64,000 bases of DNA from Saprospiraceae bacterium (GCA_027488135.1 JAIYCH010000094.1:1-64000), one strand, 5' to 3'. Counted from the stretch's first letter, positions 17,984-26,662 are shown. Translations and numbers: made by a program. Notes: generated by a model not told the origin, from the sequence alone.

Positions 17984-18763
17984 ATGTTGTTGTCTTACAA
18001 AAAAAATATGACTGGATACAAACCTACTGAAGTAGCGGTAATTCTTACCGACGAAAAGAAAAGTATTATTTGGGTAAATGATGCCTTTCTTACCATTACA
18101 GGATATTCATTATTCGAAGTGCTCGGTAAAAAACCTGGCAGTATTTTGCAGGGACAAAACACCTCAAAAGAAACCATTGAATTGATAAGTAAGTCCTTAA
18201 AAAAACAATTACCTGTAGAAACCCAAATTATAAACTATCGTAAATCAGGTGAACCCTATTCTTGTCATTTGGCTATTCATCCCGTTTTTAACGATAAAAA
18301 AGTACTGACAAACTTTATTGCTTTTGAAATGGATGAAAGTACTAAATCACCTGAGAGTGAATATAGCATGTTGCAGGTTCAAAAAAAGTATAAAGCAAGC
18401 AGTCTCGAACCAATGGATGAGGTTACCTTGTTCAGGCGGTTAAACACTTTGATAATCAGTAAAAATTTATTCCTGGATCCTGATTTAGATATAAAATTAG
18501 TAGCAGTAGGTCTCAAAAGCAATACAAAATATCTTTCCCAGGTCGTAAATAACCAATTTGGCAACAATTTTAAACATTATATCAATCAATTTAGGATTGA
18601 TAAATTGAAAGAAGTCATAAAAGATCCTAAAAACAAGGGTGTCAACTTATTTGATATGGCACAACAATGTGGATTTAAAAATAAATCCACATTTCATAAG
18701 GTATTCAGGGAATTCACTGATGCCACTCCTAAAGAATTTTTAATGCAAAACAAGGATAAATAG
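17984..18763 (+). CDS. PAS-domain AraC-family transcriptional regulator
   Basis: 259 residues. The N-terminal PAS domain (about 10-112) has the signature IIWVNDAFLTITGY and GKKPGSILQGQNT; the latter is the place where LOV photoreceptors carry their flavin-binding Cys, which is absent here. The C-terminal AraC-type DNA-binding domain (about 150-256) has two helix-turn-helix parts, the second with MAQQCGFKNKSTFHKVFREF and TPKEF. No receiver or kinase is fused. It probably reads a small ligand or redox signal. It diverges from the giant helicase-like gene across a 203-bp AT-rich gap. An alternative ATG at 18008 would also keep the PAS domain whole. Confidence 0.88.
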   Translation: MLLSYKKNMTGYKPTEVAVILTDEKKSIIWVNDAFLTITGYSLFEVLGKKPGSILQGQNTSKETIELISKSLKKQLPVETQIINYRKSGEPYSCHLAIHPVFNDKKVLTNFIAFEMDESTKSPESEYSMLQVQKKYKASSLEPMDEVTLFRRLNTLIISKNLFLDPDLDIKLVAVGLKSNTKYLSQVVNNQFGNNFKHYINQFRIDKLKEVIKDPKNKGVNLFDMAQQCGFKNKSTFHKVFREFTDATPKEFLMQNKDK

Positions 18764-18820
18764 AATGAAATATTTGCTTTTTTAAATGAATATCTTAAAA
18801 AAGCATTTTGGATAAAATAA

Positions 18821-18847
18821 AAAAGGGAACCATGATGATTCCCTTTT
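18821..18847 (-). terminator. Terminator of the initiator tRNA gene
   Basis: Perfect 9-bp stem AAAAGGGAA / TTCCCTTTT with a 9-base loop. On the minus strand it begins 7 bp after the tRNA 3' end and runs into TTTTTTATTTT. It may also stop plus-strand transcripts from the PAS-AraC gene. Confidence 0.85.
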
Positions 18848-18854
18848 GTTTTTG

Positions 18855-18927
<73 letters not shown>

Positions 18928-18938
18928 ATTTCGTTTTG

Positions 18939-18970
18939 CAAATATACACCTTTTTTCAACACAGAGTCAA
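18939..18970 (-). promoter_or_regulatory. Promoter of the initiator tRNA gene
   Basis: On the minus strand TTG (18968-18970), a 21-bp spacer and TATATTTG (18939-18946) match the Bacteroidota TTG/TAnnTTTG promoter. Transcription would start about 6 bp before the mature tRNA. Confidence 0.75.
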
Positions 18971-19009
18971 CTATTTTGCAAAAAAGAATATTTAATTAAG
19001 AAAAAAAGA

Positions 19010-20191
19010 ATGGAAGCATTTATTTATGGTGCAAAAAGAACACCCATTGGAAGCTTTGGTGGTACATTATCAAGCCTTTCTGCCACTACCCTTGGATCAA
19101 AAGCCATCGAGGGATTATTTTCAGAGCACAGTCCCGCTAAGGAGGAAATTCAGGAAATTTACATGGGAAATGTAATCGCTGCAAATTTAGGTCAAGCACC
19201 TGCCAGACAAGCTGCCATAGGTGCTGGCCTCAGCGAAAACGTTATTTGTACTACCATTAATAAGGTATGTGCTTCTGGAATGAAAGCAACGCAATTAGCT
19301 GCCATGTCTATTCAAACAGGTGTAAACGATTGGGTGATTGCCGGTGGTATGGAAAGCATGAGCAATGTACCTCATTATCTTCCAGCCCTCCGATGGGGAA
19401 ATAAGTATGGTAATGCTGAAGTTTTGGATGGGTTAACAAAAGACGGGTTAACTGACGCATACAATGGCGCTGCCATGGGTAATTGTGGTGATGCAACTGC
19501 AGAAAAATATCACTTTACAAGGGAAGAACAAGATAATTTTGCCATTGAATCATATAAAAGAACAGCATTAGCTACAGAAAAAGGTTTTTTTAATGCTGAA
19601 ATTGTACCTATTGCCATACCTCAAAGAAAAGGGGGTGACCTGCTGATTAAGGAAGATGAGGAATTCAAAAAAGTAGATTTCTCAAAAATCCCTTCCCTTA
19701 AACCTGCCTTTTCTCCCACCGGTACCATAACAGCAGCCAATGCAAGTACCTTAAACGACGGCGCTTCTGCCTTATTACTTGGTTCAAAAGAAGCGGGTGA
19801 AAAAGCAGGCATTAAACCCATAGGTAGAATTGTTTCTTTCGCCGATGCCGAAGTTGCTCCTGAGTGGTTTACCATTGCTCCAGTTAAAGCAGCCCCACTT
19901 GCGCTGAATAAAGCAGGATTAACCTGGGAGGATATTTCTTTTGTCGAGGTAAATGAAGCTTTTGCCATCGTTCCAATGGTTTTTGCCAAAACTTTTTCCA
20001 TCCCCTCCGATAAATTAAATGTTCGGGGCGGCGGTGTTTCCATGGGACATCCATTAGGTTCCTCCGGTTCCCGAATTTTAGTAACCTTAATACATACCTT
20101 ACAACAAAATGGAGGTGGGTATGGTCTTGCTGCCATTTGTAACGGAGGAGGAGGTGCCTCTGCCATGGTTATTGAGGTTTTTCCTGCTTAA
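19010..20191 (+). CDS. Acetyl-CoA C-acetyltransferase (thiolase)
   Basis: 393 residues, full length. It condenses two acetyl-CoA to acetoacetyl-CoA, or cleaves acetoacetyl-CoA in the reverse direction. The acylated Cys is in NKVCASGMKA, the active-site His in GGGVSMGHPLGSSG and the second Cys in CNGGGGASAM. EVNEAFAIVP is the family block before the His. It lies alone, with no beta-oxidation partner genes adjacent, so whether it serves ketone or isoprenoid synthesis or degradation is undecided. ATG at 19010, preceded by an A-rich leader. Confidence 0.95.
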   Translation: MEAFIYGAKRTPIGSFGGTLSSLSATTLGSKAIEGLFSEHSPAKEEIQEIYMGNVIAANLGQAPARQAAIGAGLSENVICTTINKVCASGMKATQLAAMSIQTGVNDWVIAGGMESMSNVPHYLPALRWGNKYGNAEVLDGLTKDGLTDAYNGAAMGNCGDATAEKYHFTREEQDNFAIESYKRTALATEKGFFNAEIVPIAIPQRKGGDLLIKEDEEFKKVDFSKIPSLKPAFSPTGTITAANASTLNDGASALLLGSKEAGEKAGIKPIGRIVSFADAEVAPEWFTIAPVKAAPLALNKAGLTWEDISFVEVNEAFAIVPMVFAKTFSIPSDKLNVRGGGVSMGHPLGSSGSRILVTLIHTLQQNGGGYGLAAICNGGGGASAMVIEVFPA

Positions 20192-20244
20192 TTACGGTAT
20201 TTTTTTTTCAGCGAAATGCTATTTTATTCACTTTATCGTACCTC

Positions 20245-20733
20245 ATGACTGTTAAAATTTTTGTTACCGGTGGAACTTTCGACAAGGAATATAACGAACT
20301 CGACGGTTCCCTTCATTTCAAAGATTCCCATTTACCTGAGATGCTGACAAGAGGTCGGTTTCAAGTGCCCGTTGATTGGACGACCCTGATGATGATGGAT
20401 AGCCTCGATATGACAGATAGTGACAGACATACGATTGCACAACATTGTATTTCAACACCTGAAAAAAATATTGTAGTTACTCATGGCACGGATACCATGG
20501 TTGAAACAGCTAAGGTTATTGCCCATCTTGTAAAGGATAAAACCATTGTGCTGGTCGGTGCAATGGTTCCCTATACTTTTAGTAGTTCTGACGGTTTTTT
20601 CAACTTAGGTACCGCCTTTGCTTTTGTACAAACGCTTCCCACAGGGGTGTACATTGCTATGAATGGGCGATACTTTAAATGGGATAATGTTCGTAAAAAC
20701 AAAAAAGAAGGAATATTCGAGGAAATCAGCTGA
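20245..20733 (+). CDS. Single-domain asparaginase-like protein
   Basis: 162 residues, about half of a normal L-asparaginase. Only the N-terminal Rossmann-like domain is present. It keeps the residues that make the active site: TGGTFDK with the first catalytic Thr (residue 8-11 region), VTHGTDTM with the Thr-Asp pair, GAMVPY and SSDGFFNLG. The protein ends in a short basic tail, with no trace of the C-terminal domain in the next 9 bp before the convergent gene. Such one-domain forms occur in many bacteria. Hydrolysis of asparagine or a related amide is possible but not shown. Confidence 0.82.
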   Translation: MTVKIFVTGGTFDKEYNELDGSLHFKDSHLPEMLTRGRFQVPVDWTTLMMMDSLDMTDSDRHTIAQHCISTPEKNIVVTHGTDTMVETAKVIAHLVKDKTIVLVGAMVPYTFSSSDGFFNLGTAFAFVQTLPTGVYIAMNGRYFKWDNVRKNKKEGIFEEIS

Positions 20734-20741
20734 CCTCTTAC

Positions 20742-21335
20742 TTATTCCCTTAGAAACTCTAAGTTATCCTCCCCGTCTAATTCCACCAAAACAGCCTCTT
20801 CTCCGGTAATATTTTTGCTGTTTTTCAACTCGACGATTTCATCAGCAAGGGCTTTCACACTTTCATCTATTGCATCGAATGCATTGCCTTTTATTTCTTC
20901 GCCGATAAATGCAGAAGTAGTCCAAAGACCCTGGCTCACCAGTTGGATAATTGTACTTATCCCTACAGAGTTATCCATTCTGAAAGCTATTTTTGAGGAT
21001 AAATTTGCTATATGTTCAGGTAAATTGTCTGACGTCAACAAAATACTGAGGGGACGAGAATGAAAAGAGAGTAAGGTTTCTACTCTGGGAGATAAATCAG
21101 GCACATAGTACTTAAATTGTTCTATAGAATTGACCAGGCATTCATAATTAAAATGAAAGTTATCGCGTTTGAATGATAGTAAACGTTCTACAGATTTATC
21201 ATCGTCGAGTAAACATATTAAGGACCATACCGTTTGCGTTTGAATTAATACGATCTTTCCTTCTTTCAAGGCTGAAGCTGCTGTCAGGATTTTAGGATCA
21301 ATATTTTGAAAATCAATACTATTTATTTGAACCAT
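20742..21335 (-). CDS. Degenerate YrdC/TsaC-like protein (threonylcarbamoyl-AMP synthase paralogue)
   Basis: 197 residues from the ATG at 21335 (a GTG at 21350 adds five). The fold pattern of the short TsaC/YrdC enzymes can be followed: ALKEGKIVLIQTQTVW for the usual GG.v.yPTdTvwGlg start, RPLSILLTSDNLPEHIA, KIAFRMDN and LWTTSAFIGEE. Key positions are changed: the glycine-rich GIG.d turn is SLICL, the region after the KR pair (KRDNFHF) lacks the usual residues, and the STSAN asparagine is Phe. Active TsaC makes L-threonylcarbamoyl-AMP for tRNA t6A. This copy may be inactive or repurposed. Its start shares the CATG with the divergent PKD gene. Confidence 0.7.
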   Translation of the reverse strand: MVQINSIDFQNIDPKILTAASALKEGKIVLIQTQTVWSLICLLDDDKSVERLLSFKRDNFHFNYECLVNSIEQFKYYVPDLSPRVETLLSFHSRPLSILLTSDNLPEHIANLSSKIAFRMDNSVGISTIIQLVSQGLWTTSAFIGEEIKGNAFDAIDESVKALADEIVELKNSKNITGEEAVLVELDGEDNLEFLRE

Positions 21336-23664
21336 GTTAAAATTTACCACTAAGTTAAAGTCAAAATTATTCCTATTAACGCTGAATAGGAGTTTCTTGT
21401 TTTTAATGTTTTATATTTTCACAACCCCTCTTTTTGCTGAACACATCATTGGCGGGGTAATGAGCTACAAAATACTGCGATATACCAACAATGATCCTCT
21501 TTCTAATAGTTGGCGATACAAATTTACATTAAAAATATATAGGGATTGCCAGGGATCAGGGGCAAATTTTGATTCAACTCCGGGGACTTTCGCTGCCAAT
21601 GCGACTATTTATCGCCTGGATCAAAAAAATATTCCTGTAAAAACAATTATTTTTCCTTTGCCAAGCGTCCTTAAAATAAATCCAAATCCAGGAAATGAAT
21701 GCTTAAAAGTACCTCCCAATGTATGTGTAGAGGAGGGAATCTACGAACTAGAGACAGATTTACCCATTATTGACGCTGCTTATGTTATTAGTTATCAGAG
21801 ATGTTGCCGGAATATTTCTATTTCAAATATTGTCAATCCAGCGCTAACCGGAGCGACATTTTCTGTTGAAATAAGTTCTGCTGCTCAAAAAGCTAAATTA
21901 GATAGTCCGGAATTTTTAAACTTCCCCCCTGTTGTTCTCTGTGCAGGACAGTCTTTTGATTTTGACCAGTCGGTCACTTCTGTCAGTGGCGACAGTTTAG
22001 TTTATACGTTGGCAAACCCAACCACCGGTGGAGGGCCCGACAATACTAATGCCAAGATTGCCAACGGTGTTGCCCCCGATCCGGACCTCCCTCCCCCTTA
22101 CGCTGAGGTTCAGTACGTTGGCCCAACATTCACCAGTGCTAAACCCCTTGGTTTAAACAGTATTCTTACCATACATCCCAGAACGGGACTCATTCAGGGG
22201 AAACCAGCTTTAACAGGACAATTTGTATTAGGAATTGAGGTAAAACGCTATAGGAATGGTATTTTGTACCATACGTTGAGAAGAGATTTTCAAATAAATG
22301 TAGGAAATTGCGATGCTAAAGTAAAAGTTACATTGCCCCTCACAAATGTCCCTGGCACCAATGAAAATATCTTTCAAAATTGTGGTGATACTAAAGTGAC
22401 CTTCAAAAATGACAGCCAGGATACCTCCGCCATTACCTCTTATAACTGGACGTTTACCGGTGCTGCGCCAACCCAAATATTTACATCTAATCAACGCAAT
22501 GCCACCATTGATTTTTTAACATCGGGCACCTATAATGGTAAGTTAGTCCTTAACCCGACAGGAACCTGTAAAGATTCATTGTCTTTCAAGGTAGTTATTC
22601 CTCAAAAAGTTAAAGCCGAAATTCAGGTCAAAGGCGATTCTTGTGTTGGCCTTCCCCTTAGCATTACCTACAATGGTTTGGTTAAGCCAACCTTCATCCG
22701 TTGGGATTGGGAGAGATTCAGTGCAACCTCAAATGGTTTGAAAGGTTGGGTGATTGGTACAGACACCTTTCCAATCGGCACAAGATCTGGAAGTTATACT
22801 ATTCAGCTTTTGGTGGTAGGTGAGGGAAACTGCAGGGATTCCACCATCGTTAAGGTGCCCTATTATCCAATTCCAGGTTTTGCAAATATTGATGTAACTC
22901 CTTCTGATGCATGTCTGGGAACTCCTATCAAATTTTCGACGAACCCTGATATTTCAAAGGAAGATCTTACCGTCAAGTGGGAATTTGGCGATGGTAAGAC
23001 TTCAAACACCTTACCAGCAACCCATACCTATACTAAGGAGGGTCTTTATAAAGTCAGTATTACCATAACTACTGGAAATGGTATCTGTACCAAAAAAATA
23101 GATCTGACTAATGAACTGAATATGCGAGTTGCCCCAACAGCTTCCTTCTCATATTCCCCAAAAGAGGATCTTTCGCTAAAACAACTAGTTACTTTTACGA
23201 GTAATTCCGGCAACCAGTTAAAGCATTTGTGGAAAAATGGAGATAAAAGAATAGATTCCACCCTCAATTTTTCCTATGCACTTCCCGACACAGGTTTTAT
23301 TCCCATCAGTTTACTGGTCACCGATATTTTAACAGGGTGTTCTGCCATACTTTTACAGGAAATATATGTTAAACCTCAGGTAAGAATTTATATTCCCAAT
23401 GCATTTTCGCCCAATTTTGACGGCATTAACGATGAATTTATCGCTTTAGGTGATTTGGATATTTTACAGGACTATAAAATGCAGTTATTTTCACGATGGG
23501 GAAATCCTGTTTTTATTTCCACCGATCCCAAGGTTGGTTGGGATGGCAGTCTGACAAACGCCAATCAAGGTGCGCCAGCAGACACCTACATTTATATGAT
23601 CAGTTATACAGATAATAAGGGAGAAAAACAGTATTTTTCAGGAACCGTTCTATTAATGAGATAA
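21334..23664 (+). CDS. Large PKD-domain surface protein with type B T9SS sorting domain (copy 1)
   Basis: 776 residues. Signal peptide (about 1-34, ending LFAEH). A Cys-rich N-terminal region follows (HIIGGVMSYKILRY, YRDCQG, PPNVCVEEGIYEL, YQRCCRN, SLVYTLANPTTGGGPDN; about 35-330). Then come PKD-like modules, the clearest with VKWEFGDGKTSNTLPATHTY. The tail is a gliding-motility-associated C-terminal domain (YIPNAFSPNFDGINDEF, FSRWGNPVF, GWDGS, GTVLLMR; about 690-776), the sorting signal for the type IX secretion system. It is expected to be exported and held on the cell surface, perhaps in adhesion or gliding. It is paralogous to the next gene. Confidence 0.9.
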   Translation: MLKFTTKLKSKLFLLTLNRSFLFLMFYIFTTPLFAEHIIGGVMSYKILRYTNNDPLSNSWRYKFTLKIYRDCQGSGANFDSTPGTFAANATIYRLDQKNIPVKTIIFPLPSVLKINPNPGNECLKVPPNVCVEEGIYELETDLPIIDAAYVISYQRCCRNISISNIVNPALTGATFSVEISSAAQKAKLDSPEFLNFPPVVLCAGQSFDFDQSVTSVSGDSLVYTLANPTTGGGPDNTNAKIANGVAPDPDLPPPYAEVQYVGPTFTSAKPLGLNSILTIHPRTGLIQGKPALTGQFVLGIEVKRYRNGILYHTLRRDFQINVGNCDAKVKVTLPLTNVPGTNENIFQNCGDTKVTFKNDSQDTSAITSYNWTFTGAAPTQIFTSNQRNATIDFLTSGTYNGKLVLNPTGTCKDSLSFKVVIPQKVKAEIQVKGDSCVGLPLSITYNGLVKPTFIRWDWERFSATSNGLKGWVIGTDTFPIGTRSGSYTIQLLVVGEGNCRDSTIVKVPYYPIPGFANIDVTPSDACLGTPIKFSTNPDISKEDLTVKWEFGDGKTSNTLPATHTYTKEGLYKVSITITTGNGICTKKIDLTNELNMRVAPTASFSYSPKEDLSLKQLVTFTSNSGNQLKHLWKNGDKRIDSTLNFSYALPDTGFIPISLLVTDILTGCSAILLQEIYVKPQVRIYIPNAFSPNFDGINDEFIALGDLDILQDYKMQLFSRWGNPVFISTDPKVGWDGSLTNANQGAPADTYIYMISYTDNKGEKQYFSGTVLLMR

Positions 23665-23668
23665 GATT

Positions 23669-25942
23669 ATGAACTATCTACGCATTCTTCCCTACGTTAT
23701 CCTCCTTAGCAGCTCTTGTTTTTTTGGCGTAAACTTGCAGGCAAAACACCTCATTGGTGGTAATTTAACCTATAAATGCCTTGGAAATGGTGACTATTCT
23801 TTTACGCTAAAAGTTTATAGGGATTGTAATTGTACTGATTGTGCAGCGTTAGACCCGATTGCAGATATTGGGATTTACAGATGTAATGGCGATGCAGAGT
23901 GCGGACGACTGCGACAAAATTCAGTTTATGCACGTTTGCAGGTTCCCTTAACTTCAAAAAGGAATGTAGACCGACCTGATTACCCTTGTTTAATTCCCCC
24001 AAATATCTGTGTTGAAGAAGGAATTTATGAATTTAAATTAAGTTCTTTGGGCGTTCGCTTACCTGCGGGAAATACTTCTTATCATATTGCCTATCAACGT
24101 TGTTGCCGGAATAATACCATCACTAATATTATTAATCCAGATCAGGTAGGCTCAACTTATAGCATAGAAATAACTCCTGAAGCACAGGCTATTTGCAATA
24201 ATAGCCCTGAATTTAAAACCTTCCCTCCAACAGTTATTTGTGTTAATAATGAATTAAAATACGATCATAGTGCTAAAGATGCCGATGGAGATTCTTTAGT
24301 TTATTCTTTTTGTGCCCCTTTTAACGGTGGTGGACCTTCTACAAATAATGTGATTTACAGAACCTGTGAAGGCGCTTACCCTAATCCTGCTTGTCCTCCA
24401 CCCTATGCATTGGTTACCTTTCGTGGTGGAAATATTACATCATCGACGCCCATGGCCGGAGATCCTATCGTTAGCATAGATTCAAAAACTGGATTGATAA
24501 CGGGAAAACCTACCGCAAAAGGACAGTTTGTAGTTGGCGTTTGTATTGCTGAATATAGAAATGGTATTTTAATAAGTAAATCAAACCGGGATTTTCAATT
24601 TAACGTGGCCGATTGTGACCCATTGGTTTTCGCTAAACTGGGCGATGCCGTCGCCGTTACAGATCAGGAGTATAAAGTTATTTCATGTGGTATTACCGAT
24701 GTAAAATTTGTAAATAACAGCTATCAACGTGCCTCCATTAAAAGTCAAAAGTGGGAATTCCCCATTAGAAATACCAAAATAACGTCAACTGATTGGGAAC
24801 CAACCTTAAAATTTCCAGGCATCGGAAAGTATAATGGTAAACTCTGGTTAAATCCAGGCACAGGATGCGCAGATTCTGCGGACATAGAAGTCCTTATTTT
24901 TCCGGATTTAACACCAGATTTTACTTATAAATATGATACTTGTTATGCCCAGCCCGTTAATTTCACCGATATGTCAGTGAGCGGAAGCGGGGGAATAGCC
25001 AGTTATAACTGGGTTTTTGGTGACGGGCAAAAAGGGACGGGCAAATTAACAGATCATCAATATAATTTAGCAGGTGAATTTTCTGTATCCTTAACAGTAA
25101 AGGATTTAAATCAATGTACAGAAACGGTTACAAAAAAGGTTCGCTATTTTCCCGCTCCAGCCATCTTAGTTGTTAAACCCTCCCAGGCAACAGGCTGCGC
25201 ACCTGTTAATATGGTTTTTGATAATTTGTCAAAACCTATCGATGAAAGTTACAAGGTTAACTGGGAATTTGGAGATGGTGGAAAAAGTACTAAAATAAAT
25301 CCTGTTTACACTTATACCAAAGAAGGCATTTATTCCGTAAGTCTCTCCGTAACCTCCCCCATAGGTTGTAAAATAGATACTGTTTTTAATAATCTTATTA
25401 AAATTTCTTCCTCACCTGAAGCAGCTTTTGATTTTGCACCGAAGCAGATAACCAATATAGATAATAAAGTGGTGTTTACAGATGAATCTATTAATGCTGT
25501 ACGCTGGCGATGGGACTTCGGTGATAAAGCACAACTTGAGGAAAGAAACCCCATTCATCTTTATCAGGACACCGGTATATTTACTATTACCCTCATTGTA
25601 ACACATCCAAGTGGCTGTTTAGATACCGCTCAGGCTTTACTCGATGTAAGACCTGATGTCAGATATTTTTTACCCAATGCCTTTACGCCAAATTATGATG
25701 GTAAGCATGATGTTTTCAGGGGGGTGGGCATAATGACTGGCGCCACAAATTTTAAATTTCAAATTTGGAATCGATGGGGAGAAAGAGTCTTTTTTACCGA
25801 TGACATTGATCAGGGCTGGAATGGAAATCACCTCAATACTGGTTCAGCATCTCCGGAGGGCGTTTACATAACCTTGATTTCCTATAAAGATCCCCGGGGT
25901 GTACCAGTGGAAATCAAAGGATTTGTAACTCTTTTACGTTAA
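23669..25942 (+). CDS. Large PKD-domain surface protein with type B T9SS sorting domain (copy 2)
   Basis: 757 residues, starting 4 bp after the stop of copy 1, so certainly in the same operon. It has the same plan: signal peptide to about 27 (VNLQAKHLIGG), then a Cys-rich N-terminal region with YRDCNC, PPNICVEEGIYEF, YQRCCRN and DGDSLVYSFCAPFNGGGPS. The PKD modules (YNWVFGDGQKGTG, VNWEFGDGGKSTKINPVYTY, WRWDFGDKAQLEE) are better preserved than in copy 1. The gliding C-terminal domain carries FLPNAFTPNYDGKHDVF, IWNRWGERVFF and GWNGN. The shared N-terminal region is followed by diverged middles, the mark of an old tandem duplication. Surface location by type IX secretion is expected; ligand unknown. 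Confidence 0.91.
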   Translation: MNYLRILPYVILLSSSCFFGVNLQAKHLIGGNLTYKCLGNGDYSFTLKVYRDCNCTDCAALDPIADIGIYRCNGDAECGRLRQNSVYARLQVPLTSKRNVDRPDYPCLIPPNICVEEGIYEFKLSSLGVRLPAGNTSYHIAYQRCCRNNTITNIINPDQVGSTYSIEITPEAQAICNNSPEFKTFPPTVICVNNELKYDHSAKDADGDSLVYSFCAPFNGGGPSTNNVIYRTCEGAYPNPACPPPYALVTFRGGNITSSTPMAGDPIVSIDSKTGLITGKPTAKGQFVVGVCIAEYRNGILISKSNRDFQFNVADCDPLVFAKLGDAVAVTDQEYKVISCGITDVKFVNNSYQRASIKSQKWEFPIRNTKITSTDWEPTLKFPGIGKYNGKLWLNPGTGCADSADIEVLIFPDLTPDFTYKYDTCYAQPVNFTDMSVSGSGGIASYNWVFGDGQKGTGKLTDHQYNLAGEFSVSLTVKDLNQCTETVTKKVRYFPAPAILVVKPSQATGCAPVNMVFDNLSKPIDESYKVNWEFGDGGKSTKINPVYTYTKEGIYSVSLSVTSPIGCKIDTVFNNLIKISSSPEAAFDFAPKQITNIDNKVVFTDESINAVRWRWDFGDKAQLEERNPIHLYQDTGIFTITLIVTHPSGCLDTAQALLDVRPDVRYFLPNAFTPNYDGKHDVFRGVGIMTGATNFKFQIWNRWGERVFFTDDIDQGWNGNHLNTGSASPEGVYITLISYKDPRGVPVEIKGFVTLLR

Positions 25943-25975
25943 TTTATAAGGATTGTAAGTATTTATGTGTAAAAA

Positions 25976-26006
25976 TTGTAATTACCAGTTTATTTATATA
26001 TTTTTG
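25976..26006 (+). promoter_or_regulatory. Promoter of rplS
   Basis: TTG (25976-25978), a 20-bp spacer and TATTTTTG (25999-26006) match the Bacteroidota promoter; the predicted start leaves a leader of about 18 nt before the ATG at 26031. Confidence 0.75.
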
Positions 26007-26030
26007 CACGTCAAAAAAAATTAAGTTAAG

Positions 26031-26384
26031 ATGGACGCAATAAAATACGTGCACGAACAACTCACACCGAGTAGCACCTTCCCAAATTTTCGACCAGGAG
26101 ATAACGTAGTAGTAAACTACGAAATCGTTGAGGGTGATAAGAAAAGGGTTCAAGCTTTTCGTGGCGATGTCATTCAAATTAGTGGTCAAGGACCAACCAA
26201 AACCTTTACGGTAAGAAAAATTTCTAACGGCGTTGGTGTTGAAAGAATTTTTCCATTCGCTACGCCAAATATTCAAAGTGTTGAAATATTGAAACGCGGT
26301 AAAGTACGTAGAGCTAAATTGTTCTACTTACGTGATCTTGTTGGTAAGAAAGCACGTATTCGCGAAAAGAAAATATATCGTTAA
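26031..26384 (+). CDS. rplS: 50S ribosomal protein L19
   Basis: 117 residues, the normal length. L19 sits at the 30S-50S interface. Family blocks are [48 protein letters not shown] and [17 protein letters not shown]. It forms a single-gene unit with its own promoter and terminator, apart from trmD and rpsP with which it often travels in other phyla. Confidence 0.98.
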   Translation: MDAIKYVHEQLTPSSTFPNFRPGDNVVVNYEIVEGDKKRVQAFRGDVIQISGQGPTKTFTVRKISNGVGVERIFPFATPNIQSVEILKRGKVRRAKLFYLRDLVGKKARIREKKIYR

Positions 26385-26408
26385 TTCGATTTTCCAGCGC
26401 AAAAAAAA

Positions 26409-26440
26409 AGAGGATGTCTAAAAAGATATCCTCTTTTTTT
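26409..26440 (+). terminator. Rho-independent terminator of rplS
   Basis: AGAGGATGTC (26409-26418) pairs with GATATCCTCT (26425-26434), ten pairs with one G:U, followed directly by a run of T. It starts 25 bp after the rplS stop. Confidence 0.9.
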
Positions 26441-26662
26441 TATGCTACTTTATTAATTAGGCAAATAGGCCTTTGTGATTGGAAAAAATTATCGTTGAGA
26501 CGCGATGCTTCGCGTCTTCTCCCCGATAGGTTTTCATTTAATATTTACCACTAACTCCCTGGTTCTGAATCACGGATTTTTAGGATTTCAAGATTTCAAA
26601 GATGATAGATAGTGTTTTTGTTTAAATAAAAAAGTTTCATTTGTGACTCAAATGAACTGATG
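26441..26662. repeat. Non-coding spacer with repeat-like pieces between rplS and gcvP
   Basis: No gene is visible between the rplS and gcvP terminators. The spacer holds a small perfect hairpin, AGACGCG-ATGCTT-CGCGTCT (26498-26517). It also holds an AT-rich stretch with an 8-bp tandem GATTTCAA-GATTTCAA (26584-26599) preceded by a related GGATTTTTAG. Both look like fragments of dispersed intergenic repeats, but other copies cannot be checked here. Confidence 0.45.

Noticed and set aside
18050-18330. LOV blue-light photoreceptor domain in the PAS-AraC protein
   Set aside because: The loop resembles LOV but lacks the essential cysteine, so no flavin photochemistry of the usual kind.
19621-20166. 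181-codon minus-strand frame inside the thiolase gene
   Set aside because: It is an antisense shadow of a gene with full catalytic motifs; its composition (Pro/Ser/Ala rich) reflects the opposite strand.
25944-26276. 110-codon minus-strand frame over rplS
   Set aside because: It covers the rplS promoter and coding region on the wrong strand; rplS is certain.
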